Source: Variovorax sp. J22P240 (GTDB taxonomy: Bacteria > Pseudomonadota > Gammaproteobacteria > Burkholderiales > Burkholderiaceae_C). Taken from it: a stretch of 64,000 nt of DNA. Each line of letters opens with the position of its first letter. Positions within the stretch are counted from its first letter, which is position 1. The notes beneath the pieces are model-generated. The model had not been told where the DNA came from. It was given only the letters and a program-made list of their open reading frames with translations, and made no database searches. Below, piece by piece: positions 19,820 to 32,868 of this stretch. The stretch lies in NCBI RefSeq assembly GCF_030316855.1, contig NZ_JASZYR010000001.1:372001-436000 (forward strand), written 5' to 3'. Both the position numbers and the translations under genes were made by a program.

Positions 19820-21160
19820 ATGAAGCCGGTCATTGCACTGGTCGGGCGTCCCAACGTCGGCAAGTCGACCCTGTTCAATCGCCTGACGCAGACGCGCGAC
19901 GCCATCGTCGCCGACTTTGCAGGCCTGACGCGCGACCGTCACTACGGCAATGGCCGGCAGGGCAAGCGCGAATTCATCGTGATCGACACCGGCGGCTTCG
20001 AGCCTGACGCGGGCAGCGGCATTTTCAAGGAGATGGCCAAACAGACGCGGCAGGCGGTGGCGGAAGCCGACGTGGTCATCTTCGTGGTGGATGCGCGCGA
20101 AGGGCTGTCGGCCCAGGATCACGACATCGCGAACGAACTCCGCCGGCTAGGGAAGCCCTGCGTGCTCGTGGCCAACAAGGCCGAAGGCATGCACGACGGC
20201 ACCAAGCTGGTCGACTTCTACGAACTGGGCTTCGGCGAGGTGTATGGCATCTCCGCGGCGCACGGGCAGGGGATTCGCGACCTGGTCGAACTCGCGCTCG
20301 GGCCACTCGACCTCCCCGAAGAGGACGAGGCCGAGGAAGAAGAGGCCAACAAGGCGATCAAGCTGGCTGTCGCCGGCCGTCCCAACGTCGGTAAGTCCAC
20401 GCTGATCAACACCTGGCTCGGCGAAGAGCGGCTGGTTGCCTTCGACATGCCCGGCACCACGCGCGACGCCATCATGGTGCCGTTCGAGCGCAACGGGCAG
20501 CGTTTCGAGTTGATCGATACAGCGGGGCTGCGCCGCAAGGGCAAGGTGTTCGAGGCGATCGAGAAGTTCTCGGTGGTCAAGACACTGCAGGCCATCGAGT
20601 CCGCGAACGTGGTCCTGCTGCTGCTCGACGCGACGCAGGGCGTGACCGACCAGGATGCCCATATCGCAGGCTATATCCTGGAGAGCGGCCGCGCGGTCGT
20701 GATCGCCATCAACAAATGGGATGCGGTGGACAGCTACCAGCGGGAGCAGATCCAGCGCCAGATCGAGACACGCCTGCCGTTCCTGAAGTTCGCTGCGCTG
20801 CATTTCATTTCGGCCGTCAAGCGGCAGGGGCTCGGCCCGGTCTGGCAGGCCATCGTGCAGGCCCACAAGTCCGCGACGCGCAAGATGTCTACGCCGGTGC
20901 TGACGCGCCTGTTGCTGGAAGCGGTTCAATTCCAGGCGCCGAAGCGCTCGGGCATGTTCCGGCCGAAGATGCGTTATGCGCACCAGGGTGGTATGAACCC
21001 GCCAGTGATCGTTATTCACGGCAATTCGCTGGAGCACGTCACGGACGCCTACAAGCGCTTCCTGGAAGGCCGGTTTCGCAAGGAATTCGATCTGGTCGGC
21101 ACGCCCTTGCGCATCGAACTCAAGACTTCGCGCAATCCGTACGCCGACAAGGACGAGTGA
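19820..21160 (+). CDS. der: Ribosome biogenesis GTPase Der (EngA)
   Basis: Der has two tandem GTPase domains and acts in 50S subunit assembly. It has 446 residues. The first P-loop GRPNVGKST is at 9-17, and the second identical motif is near residue 187. A KH-like C-terminal domain follows, with the family motif [11 protein letters not shown]. An acidic linker ([11 protein letters not shown]) separates the GTPase domains. It ends the ndk-to-der block and is followed by a terminator. Confidence 0.97.
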   Translation: MKPVIALVGRPNVGKSTLFNRLTQTRDAIVADFAGLTRDRHYGNGRQGKREFIVIDTGGFEPDAGSGIFKEMAKQTRQAVAEADVVIFVVDAREGLSAQDHDIANELRRLGKPCVLVANKAEGMHDGTKLVDFYELGFGEVYGISAAHGQGIRDLVELALGPLDLPEEDEAEEEEANKAIKLAVAGRPNVGKSTLINTWLGEERLVAFDMPGTTRDAIMVPFERNGQRFELIDTAGLRRKGKVFEAIEKFSVVKTLQAIESANVVLLLLDATQGVTDQDAHIAGYILESGRAVVIAINKWDAVDSYQREQIQRQIETRLPFLKFAALHFISAVKRQGLGPVWQAIVQAHKSATRKMSTPVLTRLLLEAVQFQAPKRSGMFRPKMRYAHQGGMNPPVIVIHGNSLEHVTDAYKRFLEGRFRKEFDLVGTPLRIELKTSRNPYADKDE

Positions 21161-21207
21161 ACGGCATTCTTGCGGCTTGGCTGCCAATAGCGTCCAAAGA
21201 GCAGCAT

Positions 21208-21245
21208 CGGCAGCCGAAGTTCCGGCTTTTAACTGCCGTTTTTTT
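21208..21245 (+). terminator. Rho-independent terminator after der
   Basis: A CGGCAG/CTGCCG stem (21208-21213 with 21233-21238) is followed directly by seven T residues. A nested AGCCG/CGGCT hairpin lies inside the loop. It closes the ndk-to-der block upstream of hfq. Confidence 0.75.
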
Positions 21246-21333
21246 ACAAGGCCATTGGACTTTCTTGCTGCAGCGCGGAAACGCTGTGTTAAGGTGATCA
21301 GTCCAACAACTACTCTTGAACACGGAGAATATC

Positions 21334-21579
21334 GTGAGCAATAAAGGGCAACTTCTACAAGACCCCTTCCTGAACACCTTGCGTAGAGAGCACGTGCCTG
21401 TTTCGATCTATCTGGTCAACGGCATCAAGCTGCAAGGTCAGATCGAGTCGTTTGACCAGTACGTCGTGTTGCTTCGCAATACGGTGACCCAGATGGTCTA
21501 CAAGCATGCCATCTCCACCATCGTGCCGGGTCGGGCCGTCAACTTCTCGGCTGCCGAGAACGACGACACTGCCGCCTGA
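21334..21579 (+). CDS. hfq: RNA chaperone Hfq
   Basis: Hfq is a hexameric Sm-like protein that pairs small RNAs with mRNAs. The GTG at 21334, preceded by a CGGAGA ribosome-binding site, gives the expected N-terminus [13 protein letters not shown]. An in-frame TTG six codons earlier is unlikely. It has 81 residues. The Sm1 core ([19 protein letters not shown]) and Sm2 motif [11 protein letters not shown] are intact. The C-terminal tail is short and acidic. Terminators lie on both sides, so hfq can form its own transcript. Confidence 0.97.
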   Translation: MSNKGQLLQDPFLNTLRREHVPVSIYLVNGIKLQGQIESFDQYVVLLRNTVTQMVYKHAISTIVPGRAVNFSAAENDDTAA

Positions 21580-21589
21580 ACGGCACGGA

Positions 21590-21617
21590 GCGCGGCGGTT
21601 CGTCCGCCGCGCTTTTT
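21590..21617 (+). terminator. Rho-independent terminator after hfq
   Basis: A perfect 9-bp stem GCGCGGCGG/CCGCCGCGC (21590-21598 with 21604-21612) has a 5-base loop and is followed by five T residues. It lies 10 bp past the hfq stop and only 17 bp before the hflX start. Read-through or an overlapping promoter must therefore supply hflX. Confidence 0.85.
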
Positions 21618-21633
21618 CCAATTTTGACTCCGC

Positions 21634-22803
21634 TTGTCTGAACTGATTCCCCGCAAGGAAGGCGCCGTCGTTCTTGTCGGCGTGGACTTCGGGCTGCCCC
21701 ATTTCGACGGCGAACTCGAGGAACTCGGACTGCTTGCGCAGACCGCGGGCCTGGAGCCGGTCGCTCGCCTCGTGTGCAAACGCAAGGCGCCCGACGCGGC
21801 ATTGTTCGTCGGAAGCGGCAAGGCCGACGAAATCCGCGAACTCGCCGAACTGCATCGCGCGAGCGAAGTCGTCTTCGACCAGGCCCTGAGCCCGGCGCAG
21901 CAGCGCAACCTCGAGCGCCAACTCGGTGTCGCGGTCTATGACCGCACCTTCCTCATCCTCGAAATCTTCGCCCAGCGCGCGCGTTCGCACGAAGGCAAGC
22001 TGCAGGTCGAGCTGGCCAGGCTGCAATACCTGAGCACGCGCCTCGTGCGCCGGTGGTCCCACCTGGAGCGTCAGCGCGGTGGCATCGGCACGCGCGGCGG
22101 CCCCGGCGAAACCCAGATCGAACTCGACCGCCGCATGATCGGCGAAGCCATCAAGCGCACACGCGAGCGGCTCGCCAAGGTTCGGCGGCAGCGCGGCACC
22201 CAGCGGCGGCAGCGTGAGCGTCGCGACACCTTCAACATCTCATTGGTCGGCTACACCAATGCCGGCAAGTCTTCGTTGTTCAATGCGCTGGTCAAGGCCC
22301 GCGCCTATGCGGCCGACCAGCTCTTCGCGACGCTGGACACGACGACGCGCCATTTGTACCTGGGCGACGCACGCCGGAAGGTGTCGATCTCCGACACGGT
22401 CGGCTTCATTCGCGACCTGCCTCACGGTTTGATCGACGCCTTCAAGGCCACTTTGCAGGAGGCCGTCGATGCGGACCTGCTGCTGCACGTGGTGGACGCG
22501 TCCAATCCCCATCATCCCGAACAGATGGCCGAAGTGCACGCCGTGCTCAAGGACATCGGCGCCGACACGGTTCCGCAGCTCCTGGTCTTCAACAAGCTCG
22601 ACGCTCTTGAAAGCGCGCAGCACCCCCTGCATCTCCAGGACGAGATCGACGTCGACGGCGTGCAGGTGCCTCGCATCTTCCTGAGCGCCCACACCGGCGA
22701 AGGCGTTCCGGCGTTGCGCGCCGAACTCGCCCAACGATCGCGCCTGCTGTCTGAAGACATGACCCCAGAAGCCAGCGCCGAATTGCACGATGCCGCCAAC
22801 TGA
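21634..22803 (+). CDS. hflX: GTPase HflX
   Basis: HflX is a ribosome-splitting GTPase that rescues stalled 50S/70S particles. It has 389 residues from a TTG start directly after the hfq terminator. The N-terminal HflX domain includes DRTFLILEIFAQRARS and GGPGETQIELDRR. The G1 motif GYTNAGKSS is near residue 206 and G3 is DTVGFIRDLPH. No ATG start is available nearby, so the weak start may keep its level low. It is followed 40 bp later by hflK, as in E. coli. Confidence 0.95.
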   Translation: MSELIPRKEGAVVLVGVDFGLPHFDGELEELGLLAQTAGLEPVARLVCKRKAPDAALFVGSGKADEIRELAELHRASEVVFDQALSPAQQRNLERQLGVAVYDRTFLILEIFAQRARSHEGKLQVELARLQYLSTRLVRRWSHLERQRGGIGTRGGPGETQIELDRRMIGEAIKRTRERLAKVRRQRGTQRRQRERRDTFNISLVGYTNAGKSSLFNALVKARAYAADQLFATLDTTTRHLYLGDARRKVSISDTVGFIRDLPHGLIDAFKATLQEAVDADLLLHVVDASNPHHPEQMAEVHAVLKDIGADTVPQLLVFNKLDALESAQHPLHLQDEIDVDGVQVPRIFLSAHTGEGVPALRAELAQRSRLLSEDMTPEASAELHDAAN

Positions 22804-22843
22804 TTGGGCACAATCCCCGTCACTGACTCAAGAACAGAATCGA

Positions 22844-24223
22844 ATGAATGCAAAGCCAGTGTGGAGACGGTTTTCCGGCATGTTCAACCTGAACGATGGC
22901 CGGTGGGGCCGGGGTGACGACTCCTCGTCGAACGGCGACCGTCCCGCCGCCAACCGTCCCGACGGCGAGCCTCCCGCTCCGCCGCCTTCGGGTAACAACA
23001 ATCGCCCGCGCGGCCAAGGTCCGAACCAGGGGCCACCGGATCTCGATGAACTCTGGCGCGACTTCAATCGAAAGCTCGGCGGCCTCTTCGGCGGCGGGCG
23101 CGGCGGCGGCGACAACAACCGGCCGAACGGTGGCAACGGTGGCGGCCTCAAGCCCGACATGAAGAACGCGGGCTTCGGCCTCGGGCTGGTTGCGGCAGTT
23201 GCAGTCCTGATCTGGCTGGGCACCGGCTTCTTCATCGTGAACGAAGGCCAGCAGGCCGTGATCACGCAATTCGGCCGCTACAAGGCGACCGTGGGCGCCG
23301 GTTTCAACTGGCGGCTGCCGTATCCGATTCAGCGCCACGAGATCGTCGTCACCACGCAGATCCGTTCCGTCGACGTCGGCCGCGACACCATCGTGCGCTC
23401 GACCGGCCTGCGCGAGTCCGCCATGCTGACCGAGGACGAGAACATCGTCGAGATCAAGTTCGCCGTGCAGTACCGCTTGAGCGACGCCCGTGCCTTCCTC
23501 TACGAGAGCAAGTCGCCGGCCGATACCGTGGTGCAGGTGGCCGAGACAGCCGTCCGCGAGGTGGTCGGCAAGATGCGCATGGACGCTGCGCTCGCTGACG
23601 AGCGTGACCAGATTGCGCCACGCGTGCGCGCGCTGATGCAGACCATCCTCGACCGCTACAAGGTCGGCGTCGAGGTCGTCGGCATCAACCTGCAGCAGGG
23701 CGGGGTGCGTCCCCCGGAGCAGGTGCAGGCGGCATTCGACGACGTGCTCAAGGCCGGCCAGGAACGCGAGCGCACCAAGAACGAAGCGCAGGCTTACGCG
23801 AATGACGTGGTTCCGCGCGCGACGGGTACCGGCTCGCGTCTCAAGGAAGAGTCCGAGGCCTACAAGGCGCGGATCGTTGCACAGGCGCAAGGTGATGCGC
23901 AGCGCTTCAGTTCGGTGCTCTCCGAATACCAGAAGGCGCCGCAGGTCACGCGCGACCGCATGTACACAGATGCCATGCAGCAGATCTACAGCAGCACGAC
24001 GAAGGTGCTGGTCGACTCGAAGCAGAACTCGAACCTGCTCTATCTGCCACTCGACAAGCTGATGCAGTTCTCCGGTCAGAACGCGGCCGGTACGCCGGTG
24101 GACGCTGCCAATCCCAATGTCGCGGGCACGGCCGCACCACAGTCGTCGGTGATTCCGGTTGCCCCATCCGCAGGCGACGCGCGCGCCCGCGATGGCCGCT
24201 CGCGCGACCGCGACGTGCGCTGA
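22844..24223 (+). CDS. hflK: FtsH protease modulator HflK
   Basis: HflK is an SPFH-domain inner-membrane protein that cages FtsH together with HflC. It has 459 residues from the ATG at 22844; an inner ATG at 22880 (MFNLNDGRWGR) is also plausible. A Gly/Asn/Pro/Arg-rich cytoplasmic segment reaches to about residue 105. A transmembrane helix follows (GLVAAVAVLIWLGTGFFIV) and then the SPFH domain. The C-terminal tail is Arg/Asp-rich. It is cotranscribed with hflC, 12 bp downstream. Confidence 0.95.
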   Translation: MNAKPVWRRFSGMFNLNDGRWGRGDDSSSNGDRPAANRPDGEPPAPPPSGNNNRPRGQGPNQGPPDLDELWRDFNRKLGGLFGGGRGGGDNNRPNGGNGGGLKPDMKNAGFGLGLVAAVAVLIWLGTGFFIVNEGQQAVITQFGRYKATVGAGFNWRLPYPIQRHEIVVTTQIRSVDVGRDTIVRSTGLRESAMLTEDENIVEIKFAVQYRLSDARAFLYESKSPADTVVQVAETAVREVVGKMRMDAALADERDQIAPRVRALMQTILDRYKVGVEVVGINLQQGGVRPPEQVQAAFDDVLKAGQERERTKNEAQAYANDVVPRATGTGSRLKEESEAYKARIVAQAQGDAQRFSSVLSEYQKAPQVTRDRMYTDAMQQIYSSTTKVLVDSKQNSNLLYLPLDKLMQFSGQNAAGTPVDAANPNVAGTAAPQSSVIPVAPSAGDARARDGRSRDRDVR

Positions 24224-24235
24224 GGACACAAGAAT

Positions 24236-25135
24236 ATGAACAGAATCGGATTCATCGTCTCGTCGGTCCTGGTGGCGCTCGCGCTGCTGAGTTCGACCCT
24301 CTTCGTGGTCGACCAGCGCCAGTTCGGCGTGGTGTACGCGCTCGGGCAGATCAAGGAAGTGATCACCGAGCCGGGCCTGAACTTCAAGCTCCCGCCGCCG
24401 TTCCAGAACGTGTCGTACATCGACAAGCGCTTGCTGACGCTGTCGAGCCTCGACCCCGAACCCATGCTCACCGCGGAAAAGCAGCGCGTGGTGATCGACT
24501 GGTACGTGCGCTGGCGCATCACCAATCCGTCGGAGTACATCCGCAACGTTGGCCTCGACGAGAACGCCGGTGCCGTGCAGCTCAACCGCGTGGTTCGCAA
24601 CGCGTTCCAGGAAAACATCAACAAGCGTACCGTGCGCGACCTGATCTCCGTGCGCCGCGAGGCCGTCATGTCCGACGTGCAGCGCGAGGTACTGGCGGTG
24701 GTCAAGGGTGCCAAGCCGTGGGGCGTCGACGTCGTGGACGTTCGCATCACGCGGGTCGACTATGTCGAAGCCATCACCGAATCGGTCTACCGCCGCATGG
24801 AAGCGGAGCGCAAGCGCGTCGCCAACGAACTGCGCTCTACTGGTTTTGCCGAGGGCGAGAAGATCCGTGCCGACGCCGATCGCCAGCGCGAAGTGATCGT
24901 GGCCAACGCCTACCGCGATGCCCAGAAGATCAAGGGCGAGGGCGACGGCCGTGCCGCCAGCATCTATGCCGACGCCTTCGGCCGCGACCCGCAGTTCGCG
25001 CTGTTCTATCGCAGCCTCGATGCCTACAAGCAAAGCTTCAACAAGAAGAGCGACGTGATGGTCCTGGATCCGTCATCGGACTTCTTCAAGTCGATGCAAA
25101 GCTCCGGCTCGACGAGCAATGCACCCCGTCGCTGA
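24236..25135 (+). CDS. hflC: FtsH protease modulator HflC
   Basis: HflC is the second SPFH subunit of the HflKC cage. It has 299 residues. The N-terminal membrane helix is at about 5-22 and the SPFH domain begins at VVDQRQFGVVYALG. The helical part contains VANELRSTGFAEGEKIRADADRQR. There is no truncation. It follows hflK directly and is 44 bp before a yjeT-like gene. Confidence 0.96.
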   Translation: MNRIGFIVSSVLVALALLSSTLFVVDQRQFGVVYALGQIKEVITEPGLNFKLPPPFQNVSYIDKRLLTLSSLDPEPMLTAEKQRVVIDWYVRWRITNPSEYIRNVGLDENAGAVQLNRVVRNAFQENINKRTVRDLISVRREAVMSDVQREVLAVVKGAKPWGVDVVDVRITRVDYVEAITESVYRRMEAERKRVANELRSTGFAEGEKIRADADRQREVIVANAYRDAQKIKGEGDGRAASIYADAFGRDPQFALFYRSLDAYKQSFNKKSDVMVLDPSSDFFKSMQSSGSTSNAPRR

Positions 25136-25179
25136 GGATGACAGCGCGCCTGCCTGCCGCCTGCTGAGATCGGATCGTC

Positions 25180-25368
25180 GTGAACGTCGATACCTTCTGG
25201 AGCGCGCTGGCGCTCGTCCTGGTGATCGAGGGGCTGCTGCCTTTTCTCTCGCCCGGCGGCTGGCGGCGCGGCTTCGGCCAGCTCATGCAGTTGCGCGACG
25301 GGCAACTCCGCTTCTTCGGTCTTTGCAGCATTCTTTTGGGCCTGGCGCTCCTCTGGGTATTGGGGTGA
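25180..25368 (+). CDS. YjeT-like DUF2065 small membrane protein
   Basis: This is a 62-residue protein from a GTG start. It has two hydrophobic segments (about 5-22 and 44-61) and the central motif GGWRRGFGQLM typical of DUF2065. E. coli yjeT occupies the same place between hflC and purA. Function is unknown. It probably belongs to the hfl transcript. Confidence 0.88.
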   Translation: MNVDTFWSALALVLVIEGLLPFLSPGGWRRGFGQLMQLRDGQLRFFGLCSILLGLALLWVLG

Positions 25369-25412
25369 CGCGGTCCCGGTAGAATCCCGGTTTAACCACG
25401 CCCCCGATCCCC

Positions 25413-27928
<2,516 letters not shown>

Positions 27929-27954
27929 CCCCCACTCGCAGGAGACGATCTTTC

Positions 27955-28479
27955 ATGTTGACCGAAGACGGCAAGCACCTTTACGTCAGCTACGACGAGT
28001 ACCACAACCTGATCGAGAAGCTCGCGATCAAGGTGTACCAGTCGGGCTGGCAGTTCGACACCATCCTGTGCCTGGCGCGTGGCGGCATGCGCCCCGGCGA
28101 CGTGCTCTCGCGCATCTTCGACAAGCCCCTGGCGATCATGTCGACCAGCTCGTACCGCGCGGACGCCGGCACGATCCAGGGCCATCTGGACATCGCGCGC
28201 TACATCACCACGCCCAAGGGCGAGATCGCAGGCAAGGTGCTGCTGGTGGACGACCTCGCGGATTCCGGCCACACGCTCCACGCCGTGGTCGAGAACCTCA
28301 AGAGCAGCTACAAGCCCATCACCGAGTTGCGCAGCGCGGTGATCTGGACCAAGGCGCTGTCGACCTTCACGCCGGACTATTCGGTCGAGTTCCTGCAGAC
28401 CAATCCGTGGATCCACCAGCCCTTCGAGGGCTACGACTCGCTCGGCGCCGAGAAGCTGATGGAGAAATGGTCGGTCTGA
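27955..28479 (+). CDS. Purine-type phosphoribosyltransferase
   Basis: This is a type I phosphoribosyltransferase of 174 residues, probably acting on hypoxanthine, guanine or xanthine. The PRPP-binding motif VLLVDDLADSGHT is at about 95-107. The substrate-side motif LARGGMRPGD is near residue 40. A GGAG ribosome-binding site precedes the ATG. Cotranscription with purA supports a purine salvage role. Substrate preference cannot be read from the sequence. Confidence 0.87.
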   Translation: MLTEDGKHLYVSYDEYHNLIEKLAIKVYQSGWQFDTILCLARGGMRPGDVLSRIFDKPLAIMSTSSYRADAGTIQGHLDIARYITTPKGEIAGKVLLVDDLADSGHTLHAVVENLKSSYKPITELRSAVIWTKALSTFTPDYSVEFLQTNPWIHQPFEGYDSLGAEKLMEKWSV

Positions 28480-28497
28480 AGGCCGCGGCCTTCGTGC

Positions 28498-28935
<438 letters not shown>

Positions 28936-29009
28936 CGAAGCGTCCTCATCAAAGGTCTGGAGGCGATTCTGGGCTGGCCGGGGGCGGGCGTCTTGAAGGA
29001 ATTTGACGC

Positions 29010-29834
29010 TCAAGCGCGCACGTGGTTCGGCGAACTGGGCGAAGCCCGGCGATAGGCCTGCGGCGTCATGCCGGTGATTTCGAGAAAGTCGCGATTGAAA
29101 TGCGGCTGGTCGCTGTAGCCAGACTGAAGGGCGAGATCGGCCCAGGGCAGGGCGCCCCAGGCGGGCTCCGCTGCCATCACCCGCTGGAATCGCAGGACGC
29201 GTTCGAGCCGCTTGGGTGGCAGGCCGGCGGCGTCCCTGAACATGGCGATGAAGCGCCGGTGGCTGTAGCCGCTGGCATCGACCAGATCGCTCACCATGGC
29301 GCCGCCTCCCAGCCAAAGCAGGGCCTGCGCGACGGCGGGGTGCATCGCGCGCGGCTTCGGCTCCAGTCGTTCGTTCAGCAAGTCTTCCAGGACGGTCAGT
29401 CGGGCCGCAGGCGTTCCGGCCTCGTGCACCCGCTCCAGCGCCTCCGACGCCTGGGCGCCCCAGAGCGCGTCCAGCGGTGTGTGGCGCTCGGCCAGTTCAT
29501 CTGCCGGCATGCCGAACAATGCCCTTGCGGCGCCGGGCCGGAACTGCACGCCCACCGAACCGGTAGCGACAGACACATCGCGCGCATAGAAAGCAGACCG
29601 GGCACCGCCCACGATCGCGTAGCCCACCGTGTATCCGACCGAATCCACCGCATCGACGAAGAGCCGAAGCGGCGGCCCCGAGAGCCGGAACACCAAGTGC
29701 ATGTCACCTGTCGGCAACACGTGTTCCCGCAGGGACGCTTCGCCCGCCGCCGCGCCGACCGGACCGGGATCGGCCGCCCACATCGACCGGACGAACGGTC
29801 GCAGCGAAGGTCTGGGTACGCGCGTCAGCAGCAT
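29010..29834 (-). CDS. AraC-family transcriptional regulator
   Basis: This is a 274-residue regulator. The N-terminal half resembles the DUF6597/cupin-type sensor seen in many AraC regulators (LREHVLPTGDMHLVFRLSG). The C-terminal double HTH spans about 180-265, with SDLVDASGYSHRRFIAMFRD and LALQSGYSDQPHFNRDF. It is divergent from the PLP lyase gene 48 bp away, which may be its target. It could instead control the VOC gene that follows 74 bp downstream on the same strand. Confidence 0.88.
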   Translation of the reverse strand: MLLTRVPRPSLRPFVRSMWAADPGPVGAAAGEASLREHVLPTGDMHLVFRLSGPPLRLFVDAVDSVGYTVGYAIVGGARSAFYARDVSVATGSVGVQFRPGAARALFGMPADELAERHTPLDALWGAQASEALERVHEAGTPAARLTVLEDLLNERLEPKPRAMHPAVAQALLWLGGGAMVSDLVDASGYSHRRFIAMFRDAAGLPPKRLERVLRFQRVMAAEPAWGALPWADLALQSGYSDQPHFNRDFLEITGMTPQAYRRASPSSPNHVRA

Positions 29835-29882
29835 CGGCGCATTGTGTGCCGACCGGCCGATCCGGTCGACTAGCATGGAGGC

Positions 29883-31076
29883 ATGCGCAAGCCCATCACC
29901 GACCTGATTCACCATCCATACACCCCGCCGGCGAACTTCGCAGCGCCCCAGCGCGGCGTGTACAAGGCCTCCACCGTCTTCTTCGCCGACGTCGCCGCGA
30001 TGCGCGCGAGGGACTGGAAGACCAAGGCCGGCTACACCTACGGCCTGCACGGCACACCGACCACCTTCACGCTCGAGGAGCGGCTCGCCACGCTGGAGGG
30101 CGGCACCGAGTGCCTGCTGGTGCCCAGCGGCCTCGCTGCGATCGCGCTGGTCTCCTTTGCGCTGCTGAAGGCCGGTGACGAGGTGCTGATCCCCGACAAC
30201 GCCTACGGCCCCAACAAGGCACTGGCGAACGGCGAACTGGCGAATTTCGGCATCACCCACCAGCTCTACGATGCGATGAATCCGGCGGATCTCGCCGACA
30301 AGCTGTCGAGCCGCACCAAGCTGGTCTGGGTGGAGGCCGCCGGCTCGGTCACGATGGAATTCCCGGACCTGCCCGCACTCGTGGGCGTCTGCCGCGCTCG
30401 CGGCATCATCACGGCGCTCGACAACACCTGGGGCGCCGGTCTGGCCTTCGCGCCCTTCGATTTCAACGGCAGCGGGCAGGGCGTCGACATTTCCATCCAC
30501 GCACTCACCAAGTACCCGAGCGGCGGCGGCGACCTGCTCATGGGTAGCGTGGTCACGCGCGACGAGCGCCTGCATCGCGCAGTCAAGCTCACGCACATGC
30601 GCATGGGGTTCGGCATCGGCGTGGGCGATGTCGAGACCCTGTTGCGTTCGCTGCCCAGCATCGCGCTGCGCTACCAGGCGCACGACCACAGCGCGCGCGA
30701 ACTCGCCCGCTGGCTCGAAGGTCGCGCGGAGATCGCACAGGTGCTGCACCCCGCGCTCGAAAGCTCTCCGGGTCACGCGCACTGGCTGCGTCTCTGTGGC
30801 GCCACCGATCTGGCCGCCGGCCTGTTCTCGGTGGTGTTCGACGAGCGCTACGGCACCGAACAGGTCGATCGCTTTTGCGACAGCCTGGAACTTTTCCGGC
30901 TCGGCTATTCGTGGGGCGGACCGATCAGCTTGGTCGTGCCATACGACATCGGCCTGATGCGCGACGCCAGCGTTGCGAAGTGGCCGCACAAGGGCACGCT
31001 GGTCCGATTTTCGATCGGCCTGGAGGATGTCGGAGACCTTCGCGCCGACCTCGAACAGGCCCTTGCGGCACTCTGA
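29883..31076 (+). CDS. metC: Cystathionine beta-lyase / Cys-Met metabolism PLP enzyme
   Basis: This is a fold-type I PLP enzyme of 397 residues. The PLP lysine is K210 in SIHALTKYPSGG and the substrate loop TYGLHGTPTT is near residue 56. MetC-type enzymes cleave cystathionine to homocysteine, pyruvate and ammonia. The Pro after the lysine-Tyr and the SGGGDLLMG segment fit bacterial MetC of Burkholderiales. Gamma-synthase or gamma-lyase activity cannot be excluded. An AraC regulator is divergent. Confidence 0.85.
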   Translation: MRKPITDLIHHPYTPPANFAAPQRGVYKASTVFFADVAAMRARDWKTKAGYTYGLHGTPTTFTLEERLATLEGGTECLLVPSGLAAIALVSFALLKAGDEVLIPDNAYGPNKALANGELANFGITHQLYDAMNPADLADKLSSRTKLVWVEAAGSVTMEFPDLPALVGVCRARGIITALDNTWGAGLAFAPFDFNGSGQGVDISIHALTKYPSGGGDLLMGSVVTRDERLHRAVKLTHMRMGFGIGVGDVETLLRSLPSIALRYQAHDHSARELARWLEGRAEIAQVLHPALESSPGHAHWLRLCGATDLAAGLFSVVFDERYGTEQVDRFCDSLELFRLGYSWGGPISLVVPYDIGLMRDASVAKWPHKGTLVRFSIGLEDVGDLRADLEQALAAL

Positions 31077-31146
31077 GAGCCGGCGGTTATCGCGTACAGT
31101 CGGACCACGTGCAGTCACCCTGACTGCCTCGCCCGAAGGAGAAGCA

Positions 31147-31350
31147 GTGGCAACACCAAATTACGGCTATGAAAAGCGCCAGAAGGAATTGGCAAAGAAG
31201 AAGAAGAAGGAAGACAAGCTGAGGGAGAAAGCCAACCGCAAGCTCATGCCCAGCAGCGATGGGCTCGCCCCGGGCGATCCGGAAACCGACGTGGCCTCGC
31301 TGGAACGCGATCCGCCGACGGTTCCGGAACTACCCACGAAGAACGGCTGA
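31147..31350 (+). CDS. Small Lys-rich hypothetical protein
   Basis: This 67-residue protein starts at a GTG with a strong GAAGGAG ribosome-binding site 5 bp upstream. The N-terminal half is very Lys/Glu-rich (RQKELAKKKKKEDKLREK), likely a single charged helix. The second half is acidic and Pro-containing. No domain is recognised. A terminator directly downstream and the strong translation signal support it as a real gene. Confidence 0.7.
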   Translation: MATPNYGYEKRQKELAKKKKKEDKLREKANRKLMPSSDGLAPGDPETDVASLERDPPTVPELPTKNG

Positions 31351-31378
31351 GCAGCCGTTTTCAGCAACGATCTAGAAG

Positions 31379-31412
31379 AAGCCGCCGCGGCCCGGGCCTG
31401 CGGCGGCTTTTT
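31379..31412 (+). terminator. Rho-independent terminator after the Lys-rich gene
   Basis: A GCCGCCGC/GCGGCGGC stem (31381-31388 with 31400-31407) is extended by an A-T pair and followed by five T residues. The loop contains the palindrome GGCCCGGGCC. It lies between convergent genes. On the opposite strand the stem is followed by CTTCTT, so it may also slow the tesA-like transcript. Confidence 0.8.
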
Positions 31413-31431
31413 ATTTGGCTCTGTCGGGCCG

Positions 31432-32085
31432 TCACTTGGGCAGCAGCTTGCGCAGCGTTGGCCACACGTTGTCCAGCATGCGCGGCTGCGCGGCCGCCGT
31501 CGGATGGATCCGGTCGGCCTGGAAGAGCATTGCTGCGTCCGGGCTGTCCGCCACCCCCTTGAGAAGAAAGGGCACGAGCGGTGCCTTGGTCGCGCCCGCC
31601 ACCCTGGCGAAGAGCGTCTCGAAGCGCCGCGTGTAGTCGCTGCCGTAGTTGGGCGGCACCTGGATGCCCACGATCAGCACTTGCGCGCCCACGGCCTGCG
31701 CGGCCTTGGTCATCTGCAGCAGGTTGTCCTCCGTGCTGGTCAGCGGCAGGCCGCGCAGCGCGTCGTTCGCGCCGAGTTCGAGCACTACGTGCGTCGGCTG
31801 ATGCTGCGCGAGCAGGTTGGGCAGCCGAGCCCGGCCGCCGGACGTGGTGTCGCCGCTGATGCTGGCGTTGATCACCGTGGCCGCCACCTTCTGATCGACC
31901 AACCGCTTTTCCAGCAGCGGCACCCAGCCTTCGCCGCGCTTGAGCCCGTATTCAGCAGAAAGCGAATCGCCGAGGATCAGAATCACGGGCCGTTTGGCGG
32001 CGGCAGCCTGGGCCTGCGCGGCGATCCATGACCCTCCGCTGCCGGCCAGCGCACCACTCAAGATAAAGTGACGTCGATTCACCAC
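31432..32085 (-). CDS. Arylesterase / lysophospholipase, TesA-like SGNH hydrolase
   Basis: This is a GDSL-type esterase of 217 residues from the first of two adjacent GTG codons. The nucleophile is S41 in GDSLS. Later blocks include GGRARLP (Gly block), ELGANDALRG (Asn block) and the catalytic DRIHPT near residue 190. The N-terminus NRRHFILSGAL resembles a twin-arginine signal, and cleavage near AQAQA would export it. It is divergent from an ABC ATPase with 13 bp between starts, the same arrangement as E. coli tesA-ybbA. Confidence 0.87.
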   Translation of the reverse strand: MVNRRHFILSGALAGSGGSWIAAQAQAAAAKRPVILILGDSLSAEYGLKRGEGWVPLLEKRLVDQKVAATVINASISGDTTSGGRARLPNLLAQHQPTHVVLELGANDALRGLPLTSTEDNLLQMTKAAQAVGAQVLIVGIQVPPNYGSDYTRRFETLFARVAGATKAPLVPFLLKGVADSPDAAMLFQADRIHPTAAAQPRMLDNVWPTLRKLLPK

Positions 32086-32098
32086 GCGAAACCTTTCA

Positions 32099-32809
<711 letters not shown>

Positions 32810-32868
32810 GCGCTTTTTCGGACGGCGGGCCGCGTGAATGGCCTCCACGCATTGCAAGAGGAATTGCC

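Noticed and set aside
22820..25033. A 737-codon minus-strand open frame across hflK and hflC
   Set aside because: hflK and hflC are unambiguous on the plus strand; the antisense product is low-complexity.
29835..31118. In-frame upstream extension of the AraC regulator across the PLP lyase
   Set aside because: It is antisense to the lyase, which has its PLP lysine and normal length. The ATG at 29834 gives a standard AraC size.
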